The translations under genes were made by a program, and so were the position numbers. Of a stretch of DNA of 59,256 nt, positions 25,136 to 35,821 are shown piece after piece; position 1 is the first letter of the stretch, and every line of letters starts with the position of its first letter. The stretch covers positions 1 through 59,256 of the forward strand of contig DAOVDI010000003.1 in assembly GCA_030669585.1 (NCBI GenBank). The letters are read 5' to 3'. The notes beneath the pieces are model-generated. The model was not told the DNA's origin, did not search any database, and worked only from the letters and a program-made list of their open reading frames with translations. This stretch comes from Acidobacteriota bacterium. Lineage in GTDB: Bacteria > Acidobacteriota > Aminicenantia > Aminicenantales > Aminicenantaceae.

Positions 25136-25924
25136 TCACACTTTTTTTTTTGACTGCAGGACTTCCACCATCTGTTTGTGGATCAGACCGTTAGATCCCA
25201 GGGTCTCTATCCCGAATATGTTTAAAGGGTTCCCGTGGAAGTCACTGGCCCTGCCGCCGGCTTCAGAAAGGATCAGAGATGCAGCGGCTACATCCCATGG
25301 CTTCAGCTTTATCTCCCAAAATCCGTCAAAACGTCCGCAGGCCACATAACAGATGTCTAATGCGGCAGATCCGCATCTCCGGACCGCCTGGGCCTGTTTT
25401 ATGAAATTGATAAAATGATCGATGTTATTCATTCGGCTTTTACGGAGATCATAAGGGAATCCGGTTGCTAGAAGGCTTTTATCCAGGTCGTCGATCCGTG
25501 ATACCATGATCCTGCTGCCGTTGAGGTGCGCGCCATCCCCTTCAACTGCGGAAAAAATTTCATCACGCATAGGGTCGTATATGATACCGGCTGCAATATT
25601 ATCTTGATATTCGAGGGCGATGGAAATGCAGAATACGGGAAAGCTGTGAGCAAAGTTAGTCGTGCCGTCGATCGGGTCGATGATCCATCGGAATTCCGAA
25701 CGCCTGCGCTCGGACGGATCTTCTTCAGCAAGAAAATCATGATCCGGGAAAAAACTCGAAAGATGGTTCAGGATAATATCTTGAGACCTGGAATCAAAAT
25801 TAGTGACAAGATCGACAACTCCCTTATAGGTTATCTCGCGGTGGGAACTCATGTTCTCTCGGAGCATACGTCCTGCTTTAAGAGCGGCTTCAATCCCAAT
25901 ATCCTGATATTTTGTCCAATTCAT
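25136..25924 (-). CDS. Inositol monophosphatase family protein
   Basis: The 262-residue protein has the metal-binding signature: a Glu pair in FLAEEDPS, then WIIDPIDGTTNFAH, and KPWDVAAASLILSEAGG near the C-terminus. The family removes phosphate from inositol-1-phosphate or related sugar phosphates, needing Mg2+; SuhB members also work in rRNA maturation. The precise substrate cannot be told from the sequence. It is divergent from the adaptor gene at 26073, with 148 bp between them. Confidence 0.9.
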   Translation of the reverse strand: MNWTKYQDIGIEAALKAGRMLRENMSSHREITYKGVVDLVTNFDSRSQDIILNHLSSFFPDHDFLAEEDPSERRRSEFRWIIDPIDGTTNFAHSFPVFCISIALEYQDNIAAGIIYDPMRDEIFSAVEGDGAHLNGSRIMVSRIDDLDKSLLATGFPYDLRKSRMNNIDHFINFIKQAQAVRRCGSAALDICYVACGRFDGFWEIKLKPWDVAAASLILSEAGGRASDFHGNPLNIFGIETLGSNGLIHKQMVEVLQSKKKV

Positions 25925-26020
25925 TACATATTCATATTAACAACTTGAAAGCCTCTAGGCAAATGATCATCAAGAAAGGACAGGTCCTGTTTTGGGATAT
26001 ATAGAGTGCGGTCGAACTTT

Positions 26021-26049
26021 TTGCCTTTTATGACGTAGTATACTATGAT
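26021..26049 (+). promoter_or_regulatory. Candidate promoter for the adaptor/ATPase/Yip1 operon
   Basis: TTGCCT (26021-26026), 17 bp, TATGAT (26044-26049), 23 bp before the ATG at 26073, with AGAGG as ribosome binding site at 26061-26065. Confidence 0.4.
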
Positions 26050-26072
26050 ATCCGTTTCTGAGAGGTTCATAA

Positions 26073-27311
26073 ATGAATGTGCAGAAAAAGAAATCAGGGA
26101 AGAAAAAAGCATTTTTAATTATCGGGGTTATCGCTGTTATCGCCGTAATCGTTATTTTCAGTATGCAGGCGAATCGTGAAAAAACAGTCGCGGTCAATGT
26201 GGAAAAGGTGAAGAGTGAGAATCTCACGTCTATTATTTCTGCATCCGGCGAGGTGAAGCCCAAAAAAAACATCAATATAAGCGCCCATATTCCAGGCAGG
26301 ATCGTGAAGATCGGCGTAGTTGAGGGGCAGAGGGTCCATGCCGGGGATTTTCTTCTAAAGCTGGATTCCACTCAGTATGAGGCAAATGCTGACAGAGACA
26401 GGGCAACTATCCGTATATATATGGCGGAAATAATTAAAGCTGAAGCCCGTTTGAAAAAAGATGAGAAGTATTTTGAGCGGCAGAAAAAACTATATGATGA
26501 AGATCTGATCTCAGGCGAGCAGCTTGAGGCCGCCAAAGCAAATTTCGATATTTCTAAAGCCCAGAATGAGGCCATCCTCTACCAGAAAATACAGGCCGAA
26601 GCGTCGCTTCAGAGTTCGCTGGATAACCTTCAAAAAACAGTCTACAATTCGCCTATCGATGGTATTCTAACAAGCCTCCGTGTGGAAGAAGGAGAGATTG
26701 CTCTTGTGGGTACGATGAATAACCCGGGTACTGTTCTCATGACCATTGCTGACCTTTCTGTTATGGAAGTGGAGGTTGAGGTCGATGAGACTGATGTGGT
26801 GTCCGTTGAGATCGGGCAGTCCGCAGAAGTGCGTGTAGATGCATTTCCGGATAGAGTCATAAAAGGAATAGTCACGGAGATCGGGAGTTCCGCTCTGCAA
26901 AAATTAACCGCTTCTCAGGAATCAAAAGATTTTAAAGTAGTGATTACTCTGGAGGATACTCCTGAAAATCTGAAACCTGGTCTTTCTGCTTCAGCCGACA
27001 TCATCACTTCAGAAAAAGAAAACGTTCTGGCAGTGCCGATCTCGGCGCTTGTTCTGAAGGAGATAAATGATAAGGAAAACAAAGGCAAGGAAGACAAGCA
27101 AAAGCAGGAAGAAGGTGTTTATCTTGTCAACGAGCAGGGAAGGGCTGAATTTGCCCCGGTTAATAAAGGGATCATGGGCGAGTTGAAGATTGAGATCGTA
27201 TCCGGCCTTGAGGAAGGGCAGGATATTGTCATTGGCCCATACAGCGCCCTTCGTTCTCTTCGTGAGGGCATGCTGCTTAAAATTGAAAAGAAAAAAGATA
27301 AAGAGACTTAA
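26073..27311 (+). CDS. Periplasmic adaptor (MacA/HlyD type)
   Basis: The 412-residue protein has a basic N-terminus, one membrane helix (about 12-30), a lipoyl half ([19 protein letters not shown]), a coiled-coil hairpin (about 105-190) and the second half ([18 protein letters not shown]). Barrel domains with [11 protein letters not shown] and a Lys/Glu-rich insert near 335-350 follow. It is 412 residues against 496 for the adaptor at 8346, mainly because the hairpin is shorter, so the two probably serve different complexes. Its stop codon overlaps the ATPase start. Confidence 0.88.
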   Translation: MNVQKKKSGKKKAFLIIGVIAVIAVIVIFSMQANREKTVAVNVEKVKSENLTSIISASGEVKPKKNINISAHIPGRIVKIGVVEGQRVHAGDFLLKLDSTQYEANADRDRATIRIYMAEIIKAEARLKKDEKYFERQKKLYDEDLISGEQLEAAKANFDISKAQNEAILYQKIQAEASLQSSLDNLQKTVYNSPIDGILTSLRVEEGEIALVGTMNNPGTVLMTIADLSVMEVEVEVDETDVVSVEIGQSAEVRVDAFPDRVIKGIVTEIGSSALQKLTASQESKDFKVVITLEDTPENLKPGLSASADIITSEKENVLAVPISALVLKEINDKENKGKEDKQKQEEGVYLVNEQGRAEFAPVNKGIMGELKIEIVSGLEEGQDIVIGPYSALRSLREGMLLKIEKKKDKET

Positions 27312-28021
27312 TGATGGCCGTAGCAAATAACGCTCTCATCTCTGTTCACGACTTATGGAAGGTCTATCAGCTGGGCGGACAAGAGGTCAAGGCTCTTTGT
27401 GCTGTAACCTTTGATATTCATCGCAATGAACTCGTTGCAATCATGGGTCCCTCTGGTTCGGGCAAATCGACCTTGATGAATCTTATCGGCTGTCTCGATA
27501 CACCGACCAAAGGTGAATATCTGTTGAACAATAAAAAAGTCTGCGACCTGAGTGAAAATGAACTGGCCCACATCCGGAACCGTGAGATCGGTTTTGTATT
27601 TCAGGTTTTTAACCTGCTCCCGCGGGCAACGGCATTTCACAATGTAGAACTTCCCTTGATCTACAAGGGAGCAAGCAGGAAGGAAAGAGAGACCAAGACA
27701 CGAAAGGCCTTAGAGATGGTTGAGATAGAGAATAGGGCGGACCACCGCCCTTCCGAACTATCAGGTGGGGAAAGACAGAGAGTGGCCATTGCCCGGGCTC
27801 TTGTCAATGAGCCGTCGATCCTTTTGGCTGATGAGCCGACAGGGAACCTGGATACAAAAACCGGGTTTGAGATCATGAAACTCTTCCACAAGATCCATGC
27901 TGATGGAAATACGATCATTATGGTCACTCACGATCCTGAGATCGCAGTACACGCCCATAGGACTATTTATCTAAGGGATGGACGGATTGAGAAAGAAGTC
28001 AGAAAGGAGCATATAGAATGA
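27311..28021 (+). CDS. ABC transporter ATP-binding protein (MacB/LolD class)
   Basis: The 236-residue ATPase has Walker [10 protein letters not shown], the Q-loop in IGFVFQVFN, signature [15 protein letters not shown], Walker [13 protein letters not shown] and the H-loop MVTHD. It is of the class that pairs with FtsX/MacB-type permeases. No permease is encoded next to it. It overlaps the adaptor stop (TAATG) and the Yip1 start (ATGA). It could drive the permease at 9846 or one encoded elsewhere. Confidence 0.93.
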   Translation: MMAVANNALISVHDLWKVYQLGGQEVKALCAVTFDIHRNELVAIMGPSGSGKSTLMNLIGCLDTPTKGEYLLNNKKVCDLSENELAHIRNREIGFVFQVFNLLPRATAFHNVELPLIYKGASRKERETKTRKALEMVEIENRADHRPSELSGGERQRVAIARALVNEPSILLADEPTGNLDTKTGFEIMKLFHKIHADGNTIIMVTHDPEIAVHAHRTIYLRDGRIEKEVRKEHIE

Positions 28022-28725
28022 ATATACTCAATCGCTTCTTGGGGATATTTTTAAGCCCTCAACAAACAGTCAAAGCCGTATCTGGGAAACCGGTCTGGAT
28101 CGAAGCTCTCATCATCCTTTTTATCTTCACTGCCTTATTCTCCTATTTTACCATGCCTTATCAGCAGCAGGACACCTATCAGATGATGAAAGACAATGTG
28201 AAACTGAGAGAGCGTATGGGGGAAGACCGCTTTGAGGATTATCTGGAAGGGATTAAGACCCCATCAACAGCAGGAACACTGGTTCGATCTTTTCTGTTGG
28301 GTCCTTTAGCTTTGTTCATTGGTTTCCTTTTTCAATGTTTGATTTTTTTAGGAATGGGCAGGTTGTCATCGACCGAAGGAAGATATAAGCAGATCTTTGC
28401 TGTTTTCCTTCATGCACGTTTTATAGATATTGGGATCGGGGGGGCTTTGCGGCTTTTTCTGGTTCTGTCTAAAAAATCCTTTTTTCAGACATCCACAAGC
28501 CTGGCAGTGTTCTTTCCCAAGCTTGAAGTGACATCCTCGGCCTATATCGTGTTAAGCCAATTTGATTTCTTTCAGATATGGGCTTATGGGATCATAGGTC
28601 TTGGCCTTTCCTATGTTTTTAAAGTCGAGCCGAAAAAGGGCCTGATCACTGCCTATGTCCTGTGGTTTATCAAAACACTTTTATATATAGGCTTTGGATT
28701 TCTCAGTCGAATTTATATGATTTAA
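28018..28725 (+). CDS. Yip1-family multi-pass membrane protein
   Basis: The 235-residue protein begins with [20 protein letters not shown], the N-terminal pattern typical of bacterial Yip1 domains, and contains about five membrane helices. Such proteins are often co-encoded with ABC exporters in Acidobacteriota-like genomes; no biochemical role is established. The 4-bp overlap with the ATPase gene supports co-translation. A second Yip1 protein lies at 56870-57472. Confidence 0.85.
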   Translation: MNILNRFLGIFLSPQQTVKAVSGKPVWIEALIILFIFTALFSYFTMPYQQQDTYQMMKDNVKLRERMGEDRFEDYLEGIKTPSTAGTLVRSFLLGPLALFIGFLFQCLIFLGMGRLSSTEGRYKQIFAVFLHARFIDIGIGGALRLFLVLSKKSFFQTSTSLAVFFPKLEVTSSAYIVLSQFDFFQIWAYGIIGLGLSYVFKVEPKKGLITAYVLWFIKTLLYIGFGFLSRIYMI

Positions 28726-28783
28726 CAATGAGTTAAGATTACTTTTAAAGGCGAAATCTGTTTGATGATGTACAAGGAGATCT

Positions 28784-30427
28784 ATGAGACGAAACCTCAA
28801 ATGGCTGTCCTTTCTTATTGCCATTGTTATCATAATTCTGGTTCGTGAAAATACTAGGCTTATTCAGTTAAACGAGGGGACGCAGGACTTCGGTTTTTGG
28901 TCGGTGGTTCCAGCTCTCTTAACACTTACACTCTGTTTTGTCACTCGAGAAGTGGTCCCGTCGCTTTTTCTAGGCATAGTTGCAGGGGGTGTTATTAGCG
29001 GAGAGTACAATATTATTAAAACATTTCTAATTCCAGGTATCGGGAGCAAAACTTACGGCGAGATCTTGCTGATCTATCTTTGGTGTTTGGGCGGTCTTAC
29101 TGGTTTGTGGACCAAAACCGGCGGCGCACAATATTTTGCCAACTGGGTGGGTGCGCGTGTTGTTAAAGACCGGCGTTCGGCAAAGTTGTTTGCTGCTCTT
29201 ATGGGGACTGTTTTCCACCAGGGAGGCACCATCAGCACGGTCCTTGCAGGTTCTACGGTAAAACCTTTATGCGACCGTAACAAGGTTTCGCATGAAGAAT
29301 TGTCGTATATTATCGATTCAACCGCCTCGCCGGTGGCGACCCTTTTACCATTCAACATCTGGCCCATTTACGTGGCAGGATTGGTAGCGGCCACGATTCC
29401 ATCCATCCTGCCCGATGAAAGCGCAGCCATCAGCTTCTTCTATCGAGCGGTACTATACAACTTCTACGCAATCGTCGCCATCGTTTTCACTTACGCCCTT
29501 TCCCTTGAACGGCTTCCCTGGTATGGCAAGAGAATGAAACGGGCGATGATTCGCGTTCAGACAACCGGCAAACTAGATCATATTAAGGCGACACCGCTTT
29601 CCTCCAAGGAACTGACGGAATTGAGGGTTCCCAGGGGATATAAAACGGGCAACATCGATTTTCTCTTTCCAATTTTAACACTTCTCTCTATTACCATTAT
29701 CCCGTTTCTGATACAGGTTATCCCCCAGTTGGTGAAGTATGGCGGGATTAAAGAGACATTCAAGCTCTATGTATTTGAGGCATTTATGCTGGCGGTTCTG
29801 GTATCGGTCGGAACAGCGCTTTACAAAGGTATGGCGCTTAAAAAGGTCATGGAAGGTATTATCGACGGCTGCAGGGGTGTGACTCTGGGCGCCATCATTT
29901 TGGGGCTTGCTATAACGTTAAAAGGGGTTTCTCAGCATCTCGGCACGGCCAATTATCTGATCCGAACAACGAGTGAAGTGCTCGTGCCGTGGTTGCTGCC
30001 AGCGCTCTTTCTAGGCCTTGCTATGTTCATGGCTTTTGCCACAGGTACCTCGTGGGGCACTTATGCGGTTGTCTTTCCCATCGCCATGCCCCTGGCGTGG
30101 GCGATCAATCCTGATCCTCATTTCCTGACACTTTGTTTTGCGGCCGTCCTAGGCGGTTCTGTGTATGGTGACAACTGTTCGCCTATATCCGACACTACGA
30201 TTCTCTCATCCCTGGTGTGCGGCGCCGATCATATGGATCATGTAGTCACGCAGATACCCCTTGCCACAGTTGCAGCCATAATTTCGGCCGTATTCTTTAC
30301 GGGCATGGCGCTGTTTAAAGTACCGCTGCTGGTGATCTATCTCATCATCATTATTGGCACGGTGACAATGGTCTTTTTATCAAAGAGAGCAAAAAATCAC
30401 GATTTGGATCGTGAGCAGCGAATGTGA
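28784..30427 (+). CDS. Na+/H+ antiporter of the NhaC family
   Basis: The 547-residue protein has about 12 membrane helices. GGSVYGDNCSPISDTTILSS is the central NhaC-family signature, matched upstream by a half containing GTVFHQGGTIST and STASPVATLLPFN. The family exchanges Na+ for H+, or a related ion or amino-acid pair. It has its own AAGGAG ribosome binding site 7 bp before the ATG. Neighbours do not indicate a partner, so it is probably its own unit. Confidence 0.9.
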   Translation: MRRNLKWLSFLIAIVIIILVRENTRLIQLNEGTQDFGFWSVVPALLTLTLCFVTREVVPSLFLGIVAGGVISGEYNIIKTFLIPGIGSKTYGEILLIYLWCLGGLTGLWTKTGGAQYFANWVGARVVKDRRSAKLFAALMGTVFHQGGTISTVLAGSTVKPLCDRNKVSHEELSYIIDSTASPVATLLPFNIWPIYVAGLVAATIPSILPDESAAISFFYRAVLYNFYAIVAIVFTYALSLERLPWYGKRMKRAMIRVQTTGKLDHIKATPLSSKELTELRVPRGYKTGNIDFLFPILTLLSITIIPFLIQVIPQLVKYGGIKETFKLYVFEAFMLAVLVSVGTALYKGMALKKVMEGIIDGCRGVTLGAIILGLAITLKGVSQHLGTANYLIRTTSEVLVPWLLPALFLGLAMFMAFATGTSWGTYAVVFPIAMPLAWAINPDPHFLTLCFAAVLGGSVYGDNCSPISDTTILSSLVCGADHMDHVVTQIPLATVAAIISAVFFTGMALFKVPLLVIYLIIIIGTVTMVFLSKRAKNHDLDREQRM

Positions 30428-30472
30428 TCCTTAGCTTCTTGACATTGATATCAGATTAGTCTTCATGTTTTA

Positions 30473-30501
30473 TTGACAGAAGCCACTCATCTTAATAAAG
30501 T
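30473..30501 (+). promoter_or_regulatory. Candidate promoter, possibly giving a leaderless transcript
   Basis: TTGACA (30473-30478), 17 bp, TAAAGT (30496-30501). Six bases separate the -10 box from the ATG at 30508, and no ribosome binding site precedes that ATG. The geometry is the same as at 14964-14999. Confidence 0.5.
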
Positions 30502-30507
30502 ATCTGC

Positions 30508-31611
30508 ATGGATCAGTCGAATGGCCGGAGAAGCTTCAAAGGGAATTTGTCCGGTCGCCCTTTCCCGCTCCTTCTTTTTTCTTTGTGGCAAGAAAGCGCG
30601 ACAGGCAGTCTGAAAATCAACGGTCCTTCTCTCAAGAAAGAGCTGGATTTCCTCAGCGGTTCCATTGTTTTCAGCGGAGAGAATCTTATGTTTGGACCAT
30701 TCTGCCAGGGACTTGTGAAAAAGGGGCTCCTGGGCGCTGAAGATCTGAAAAGCTGTAAGGATACGGCACGGGAACATAATGACTCCCTTATCAAAATATT
30801 TATGGAACAGCATGTTTTTACTCCTGACCGGTTCTGGCAGCTAATGGAGGAGTATGTTCAGGAAGACCTTTTCTCCCTGTTTGATCGTCTTGATGGCGAA
30901 TTTTTTTTTGATGCGGAAAAGGATCCGGCCAGGACAGGTGTTCTCCTTTTTATCTCTGTAACCGAGTTTATTCGACAGGGTGTGGACAGGATGAAGAATT
31001 TTGATGTTTTTAAAAAACATCTTCCTGGAAATTCCGACTCAGTTCTGACTTTGTCTCCCCGGGGTAAAAACCGGTCTTCTTTCCGGCCGCATGAAAAATA
31101 TTTGATGCATGTGATCGAAAATCACAAAAACCTGGAGGATATCCATAGATCCAGCAAGCTGGGGATGGTTGAAACTCAGAGGGTGCTTTTTTACCTCCTT
31201 TGCACCGGGGTTCTTATTGCAACGCGTAACGCGGGAAATGACCACTGGGCGAGTACAGTCTCCCAGACAGAGCTCCAGGATCAAATGGAAGACCTGAACA
31301 GGAGATGCGCATACATTCACAAATTTATGTCCAAAGAGATCGGGCCTGTTTCACTCAAGGTGTTGGAGAAGAGTATTAATGAGATCAATGGTTACCTGTC
31401 GCCCCTTTTTAAAGGCGTCAGACTTCAAAAAGACGGAAGAATAGATATCAAATCGATACTCAAAGCACAAATGACCCCATCCGGTAGAATATCCGGCAAG
31501 TATCTGTTCAGGGATTTGAATGAGATCCTTGCAGCAGAGGTTCTGGCTGTAAAAAAGACCATCGGGAGCAAAAAGGAATCTTTGCTTATTAAAAATCTCA
31601 AAGAAATATAA
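30508..31611 (+). CDS. DUF4388 (PATAN-like) domain protein
   Basis: The 367-residue protein opens with a DUF4388/PATAN-like domain: FKGNLSGRPFPLLLFSLWQ and ATGSLKINGPSLKKELDFLSG are characteristic, and the winged-helix-like part follows to about 150. Such domains occur in response-regulator systems and gliding or polarity proteins. The C-terminal half is helical with no recognised domain. No membrane segment is seen. The mRNA may be leaderless (promoter at 30473-30501). A tiny membrane-peptide gene and miaA follow. Confidence 0.85.
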   Translation: MDQSNGRRSFKGNLSGRPFPLLLFSLWQESATGSLKINGPSLKKELDFLSGSIVFSGENLMFGPFCQGLVKKGLLGAEDLKSCKDTAREHNDSLIKIFMEQHVFTPDRFWQLMEEYVQEDLFSLFDRLDGEFFFDAEKDPARTGVLLFISVTEFIRQGVDRMKNFDVFKKHLPGNSDSVLTLSPRGKNRSSFRPHEKYLMHVIENHKNLEDIHRSSKLGMVETQRVLFYLLCTGVLIATRNAGNDHWASTVSQTELQDQMEDLNRRCAYIHKFMSKEIGPVSLKVLEKSINEINGYLSPLFKGVRLQKDGRIDIKSILKAQMTPSGRISGKYLFRDLNEILAAEVLAVKKTIGSKKESLLIKNLKEI

Positions 31612-31612
31612 A

Positions 31613-31696
31613 ATGATCAAGCGAAAGCAGCTCCTGGCGATTCTTCTGCTGGCCACACTGCTGGTTTTGTATGTTTTAATTAAAATTGCGATTTAA
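31613..31696 (+). CDS. 27-residue single-span membrane peptide (candidate)
   Basis: An ATG one base after the DUF4388 stop opens a 27-codon frame. It has a basic start (MIKRKQ) and a continuous hydrophobic stretch of Leu, Ala, Val and Ile, ending in IKIAI before TAA. It overlaps the miaA TTG start by 11 bp in another frame. The design (positive N-terminus, one helix of about 18 residues) is typical of real membrane micropeptides, and the position suggests translational coupling between its neighbours. No homology can be judged at this length. Confidence 0.4.
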   Translation: MIKRKQLLAILLLATLLVLYVLIKIAI

Positions 31697-32612
31697 ACAA
31701 AAAAGCCTCGTCATTATTTTAGGACCTACCGCTGTAGGGAAAAGCGCTGTTGCGGTCCAGGTTGCAAAAAAATTCAAGGGGGAGATCATCAACTGTGACT
31801 CCATGCAGGTTTATAAAGGTTTTGATATCGGTACGGATAAAATTTCCCCTGAGAAAATGGAAGGAATCGCCCATCATCTACTGGATTTTGTGAATCCTTC
31901 TTATCAATTCACTGCCGCTGACTTCATCAGACACACTATGGCCGCCTTGGAGGACATCCACAGCAGGAAAAAACTCCCTGTTATAACCGGGGGAACAGGG
32001 CTTTATCTAAAAACGCTTTTAGAAGGATTGTTTCCTGATGGGGGAAAAGACAGCCGCATTCGGAAGATACTTGAAGATGAGGCGAAAAAAAAGGGGCTCG
32101 AATATCAGTGGAAGATACTCTTGGATATTGATCCAATATATGCAGAGAAGATCGGCCCCAATGATCGGATCCGGATCATCAGGGCCCTGGAAGTTTTCTA
32201 TGCTACTAATAAGACATTAACAGAGCATTTCGCAGGGACAGAGCCATTTCTCAAAGATTTTTTTATTGTGAAGATCGGGTTAAAAATGGAAAGACCGCTC
32301 CTTTACACAAGGATCGAGGCAAGAGTCGATAAAATGTTCGAAAAGGGAATTGTCAAGGAAGCAAAAGCGCTTCTGAAATCCGGTATTGAAGCCGGGGCCC
32401 CTCCTTTCCGTGCGTTGGGTTACAAACATGTTTTGGCTTTTTTACAGCACAAGATAACTCTGGATGAAGCCGTCTGCATGACAAAGATAGATACGCGCCA
32501 TTATGCTAAAAGGCAGATGACCTGGTTTCGGAAGATGAATGGGATCATGTGGTTTCCCGCGGAGAAGAAGGAAGACATTTTAAGCTGCCTTGAGGAGATT
32601 TTGATCAAGTAA
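31686..32612 (+). CDS. miaA: tRNA dimethylallyltransferase
   Basis: MiaA adds the dimethylallyl group to A37 of tRNAs reading UNN codons. The 308-residue protein has the P-loop [41 protein letters not shown] and the C-terminal [12 protein letters not shown]. No ATG is available at the N-terminus; TTG at 31686 is the likely start, inside the 27-residue frame upstream. HflX follows two bases later. No hfq gene is present between them. Confidence 0.95.
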   Translation: MRFKQKSLVIILGPTAVGKSAVAVQVAKKFKGEIINCDSMQVYKGFDIGTDKISPEKMEGIAHHLLDFVNPSYQFTAADFIRHTMAALEDIHSRKKLPVITGGTGLYLKTLLEGLFPDGGKDSRIRKILEDEAKKKGLEYQWKILLDIDPIYAEKIGPNDRIRIIRALEVFYATNKTLTEHFAGTEPFLKDFFIVKIGLKMERPLLYTRIEARVDKMFEKGIVKEAKALLKSGIEAGAPPFRALGYKHVLAFLQHKITLDEAVCMTKIDTRHYAKRQMTWFRKMNGIMWFPAEKKEDILSCLEEILIK

Positions 32613-32613
32613 A

Positions 32614-33876
32614 ATGGAAAAAGCCATTCTTGTTCATCTGGCCACCAATAAGAGGGAAAAGATGGAGGCCGAAGAGTCTATGAAGGAACTTGAAGGATTG
32701 GCCTGCACAGCCGGGGCAAATGTGGCTGAGAAGATCTTTCAGTCCCGGAAGGAGATCACTCCGAGATACCTGATCGGAAAAGGGAAGGTCGATGAGATCA
32801 TACAACGGAAGAATGAGACGGATACGGATCTTATTATTTTTGAACATGATCTGACTCCAATACAACAGAGAAGCCTAGAGAACAAGATCGGGGAAAAGGT
32901 CATAGACCGCACACAGCTTATCTTGGATATTTTTTCCCAGCGGGCACGGAGCAAAGAGGGAAAGCTTCAGGTAGAAATGGCACAGTTAAATTATATTTTG
33001 CCAAGGCTCTCTGGAAAGGGACAGGCTCTGTCACGGCTGGGAGGTGGGATCGGGACAAGAGGACCGGGAGAACAAAAGCTGGAGGAAGACCGGAGAAAGG
33101 TCCAGGGCCGGATCACCAAGATCAAGAGAGACATTAAAAAGATCCAAAAGCGACGTGAGGATCAGAGAAGAAGCCGGAAGAAATCCCCTGTTCCTTTTGT
33201 TTCGTTTGTAGGTTATACAAATGCTGGAAAATCAAGCCTGTTCAATATTTTGACAAGGGGAAAGACCCTGACTTCGTCCTATCTGTTCGCCACCCTCGAC
33301 CCTGTACTCCGGCGTGTCACATTCACTGACGGGCTCTATTTTTTTCTCAGTGATACCGTTGGATTTATAAAAAGTCTTCCTGAAGAGCTAATTACGGCTT
33401 TTATGGCTACGCTTGAGGAGGTCCGTGAGGCCGATTGTTTATGCCACATTATTGACACGACTTCTTCTTATGCCGCAAACCAGATCGCCGCTGTAGAGAG
33501 CATACTTGCCAAACTGGGGATTCAGGATATTCCTGTGATCAAAGTGTATAACAAAATCGACCTTCTGCCAGATTTTCCGGTCCTTTTAAAAAAGAACGAA
33601 CAGGAATGTGGAACCGAGGTCTATATTTCGGCCAAAGAAAAACTCGGGATAATCAGCCTGAAAAAAACTCTGCATGATATCCTGTTCAGCGATTATTGCT
33701 GTTATCATATTCGGATACCAAAATCCCACAAAGAATTAATTCACTCTTTCCCAAAATGGTCAATTGTGTTAAAAAGAAGGGACAGAGGCCGTGATATGGA
33801 ATTCAAGATCATGGCAAGACCCGATAATATGATACAATATATGCCATATATCGTACGAGGAGACTGCCATTGGTAA
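32614..33876 (+). CDS. hflX: GTPase HflX
   Basis: HflX is a ribosome-associated GTPase that splits stalled or heat-damaged 70S ribosomes. The 420-residue protein has the N-terminal HflX domain ([30 protein letters not shown]), the Gly-rich [11 protein letters not shown] and a charged helix. The G domain has [22 protein letters not shown] and NKIDLL. It overlaps the next gene's TTG start by 7 bp. Confidence 0.95.
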   Translation: MEKAILVHLATNKREKMEAEESMKELEGLACTAGANVAEKIFQSRKEITPRYLIGKGKVDEIIQRKNETDTDLIIFEHDLTPIQQRSLENKIGEKVIDRTQLILDIFSQRARSKEGKLQVEMAQLNYILPRLSGKGQALSRLGGGIGTRGPGEQKLEEDRRKVQGRITKIKRDIKKIQKRREDQRRSRKKSPVPFVSFVGYTNAGKSSLFNILTRGKTLTSSYLFATLDPVLRRVTFTDGLYFFLSDTVGFIKSLPEELITAFMATLEEVREADCLCHIIDTTSSYAANQIAAVESILAKLGIQDIPVIKVYNKIDLLPDFPVLLKKNEQECGTEVYISAKEKLGIISLKKTLHDILFSDYCCYHIRIPKSHKELIHSFPKWSIVLKRRDRGRDMEFKIMARPDNMIQYMPYIVRGDCHW

Positions 33877-35195
33877 AGAAAATCCTATTCTGCCTGATCG
33901 TTTTATCTCTTTTATTCTGGTCCTGTGCAACCTATAAATCTCCCCCTCCCTCCATGTATTTAGAAGAGCTCCCGGCTGCCGGGACAGCGGATCTTTCTCT
34001 GGATGAACGGATTATCGCCGAAGATGCATGGGCGCTTCTTAAGAAGGGCAATACCAGGAAAGCCCGGAAGCTGTTTGCAAAGCTGGGAACATCCAATTTC
34101 TTTTATTACACCGGTATGGGGTATGCGTCCTATCTCCTCAGAGAACTGCCTGCTGCTGAGGAATTCTTCAAGTTTGCAGTCCGCCTTAAGCCGAATATGA
34201 CTCTGGCCCATCTGGGCCTGGCTCAGGTTTATCAGGATACGGGACGTTTGGACAATGCCTTTTCTGAATTCAGAGAAGTCCTGAAAAATGAACCAGAACA
34301 TACATGGGTTGTTGCCAGGTATGAAACCATCAAAGCAGAGAGAACAGAAGCCCTACTGAATGAAGCCAAAACCTTTTTAGCCGGCGGAAGCCTGGATAAA
34401 GGCAAAGAAACCTTTCTCAAAGCTCTGTTCTTTTCTCCGGATTCTGTCGATGCACATTGGAATCTTGCCAAGATCTTTTTCGAAGAAGAAAAATGGACAA
34501 GCGCTCTTGTCCATCTGAAATCCGCGATTTCCAAAGATCCGGATAATTCAGTCATTCTGAAACTTTATGCTGAGACACTATTTCAGGCAGAGGATTATAA
34601 GTCAAGCCTGGAGGCTTTCGAGAATCTTCAGGAATCCGATCCGGATAACCAGGAAATAAAAGAGCGCCTTGAGACTATCAAGAACCGCCTTGGTATTTTT
34701 GAGCTTCCGAGTCAGTATAATGCCATCCCATTTTCAGAAGCGATCACAAAACAGGATGTCGCTGCACTGGTCGGTGTGAAATTTAGGTCCATCATGAACG
34801 AACGCATTCAGAAACCGCCCATCATCATAGATATTGCAACTTCCTGGGCTCAAAAATATATCATCAAGGTCACAACACTTGGAATTCTTGATGTCTACCC
34901 CAACCATGAATTCCAGCCGGGAAAGATCATAACCCGGGCGGAAGCGGCAATAACTCTCGTCCGGTTGATCGACTATCTGAAAAAGAAGGGATTCAGCTTT
35001 GTTCAGCATATTCCGCCTGACCGTATTCAATTAGAGGATGTTTCCATCGATCATTTTGATTATATTCCCATTATCAAGATTTTATCTTATGATATCATGT
35101 CCCTGGAATCCGGTAGAACTTTTAACCCTGACAGACCGGTGGCGGGCCGGGAGATGTTCAAATACATAGATATTATCTTAGCGTTGGTCCAATGA
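33870..35195 (+). CDS. TPR lipoprotein with C-terminal SLH-like modules
   Basis: The 441-residue protein has a lipoprotein-type signal (LLFWSC, Cys at about 19). Several TPR repeats (about 45-270) follow, then a C-terminal region resembling two S-layer homology modules: [16 protein letters not shown] followed by [13 protein letters not shown], and [19 protein letters not shown] followed by [12 protein letters not shown] modules usually bind secondary cell-wall polymers, so their presence on a diderm lipoprotein is notable. TTG at 33870 is the likely start, with GGAG 7-8 bp upstream. Confidence 0.8.
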   Translation: MVKKILFCLIVLSLLFWSCATYKSPPPSMYLEELPAAGTADLSLDERIIAEDAWALLKKGNTRKARKLFAKLGTSNFFYYTGMGYASYLLRELPAAEEFFKFAVRLKPNMTLAHLGLAQVYQDTGRLDNAFSEFREVLKNEPEHTWVVARYETIKAERTEALLNEAKTFLAGGSLDKGKETFLKALFFSPDSVDAHWNLAKIFFEEEKWTSALVHLKSAISKDPDNSVILKLYAETLFQAEDYKSSLEAFENLQESDPDNQEIKERLETIKNRLGIFELPSQYNAIPFSEAITKQDVAALVGVKFRSIMNERIQKPPIIIDIATSWAQKYIIKVTTLGILDVYPNHEFQPGKIITRAEAAITLVRLIDYLKKKGFSFVQHIPPDRIQLEDVSIDHFDYIPIIKILSYDIMSLESGRTFNPDRPVAGREMFKYIDIILALVQ

Positions 35196-35225
35196 GCGCA
35201 GATGCCTGATTTGAGCTGATCATAG

Positions 35226-35804
35226 ATGAAAGATGAAATAAAAGACCGGATGTTTTCCATCCCAAATATTCTAAGCCTCATCAGAATCCTGCTAGTTCCT
35301 GTTTTTATTGTATTGATCTTGAATAAAAAGATCTTTGAAGGGTTTCTTGTTTTCCTGATCGCCAGCGCTACGGACGCCTTGGACGGCTTTATCGCCCGGG
35401 CCTTCCATCAGAAAACAAGACTGGGGCAGTTCCTTGATCCTGCCGCTGATAAGCTGTTGATGAACGCTTCTTATATTGTCCTATCGATTTCCTCCCTCCG
35501 CTATTCCAATGTTATCCCCATTTGGTTGACCGGATGTGTTTTCGTTCGTGATATCCTGATTGTGAGCGTTTCTTTTTATTTGTACAGTATAACGAACAAA
35601 AAGTATGTCAGTGTGAGTATTCCGGGTAAACTGACGACTATCTGTCAAACAGCAGTGCTTCTTCTGGTCCTTTTTTTTAACTGGAAAGAGATAACACCCT
35701 CGATTCTAATGTGGTTTTATTATTTAACGCTGATCCTGACCATTTTTTCTGGAATAAACTATACGGTAAAGGGTTTCCAGCTGTATAAGCGCCGAACACG
35801 CTGA
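35226..35804 (+). CDS. pgsA: CDP-alcohol phosphatidyltransferase, probably phosphatidylglycerophosphate synthase
   Basis: The 192-residue membrane enzyme has the complete family motif: TDALDGFIARAFHQKTRLGQ then FLDPAADKLLM, i.e. D-x(2)-D-G-x(2)-A-R-x(8)-G-x(3)-D-x(3)-D. About five membrane helices are seen. PgsA joins CDP-diacylglycerol and glycerol-3-phosphate; other alcohol acceptors cannot be excluded from the sequence. It converges with the polysaccharide locus, 17 bp away. Confidence 0.9.
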   Translation: MKDEIKDRMFSIPNILSLIRILLVPVFIVLILNKKIFEGFLVFLIASATDALDGFIARAFHQKTRLGQFLDPAADKLLMNASYIVLSISSLRYSNVIPIWLTGCVFVRDILIVSVSFYLYSITNKKYVSVSIPGKLTTICQTAVLLLVLFFNWKEITPSILMWFYYLTLILTIFSGINYTVKGFQLYKRRTR

Positions 35805-35821
35805 AGCCTGCCCTGGAGCGG

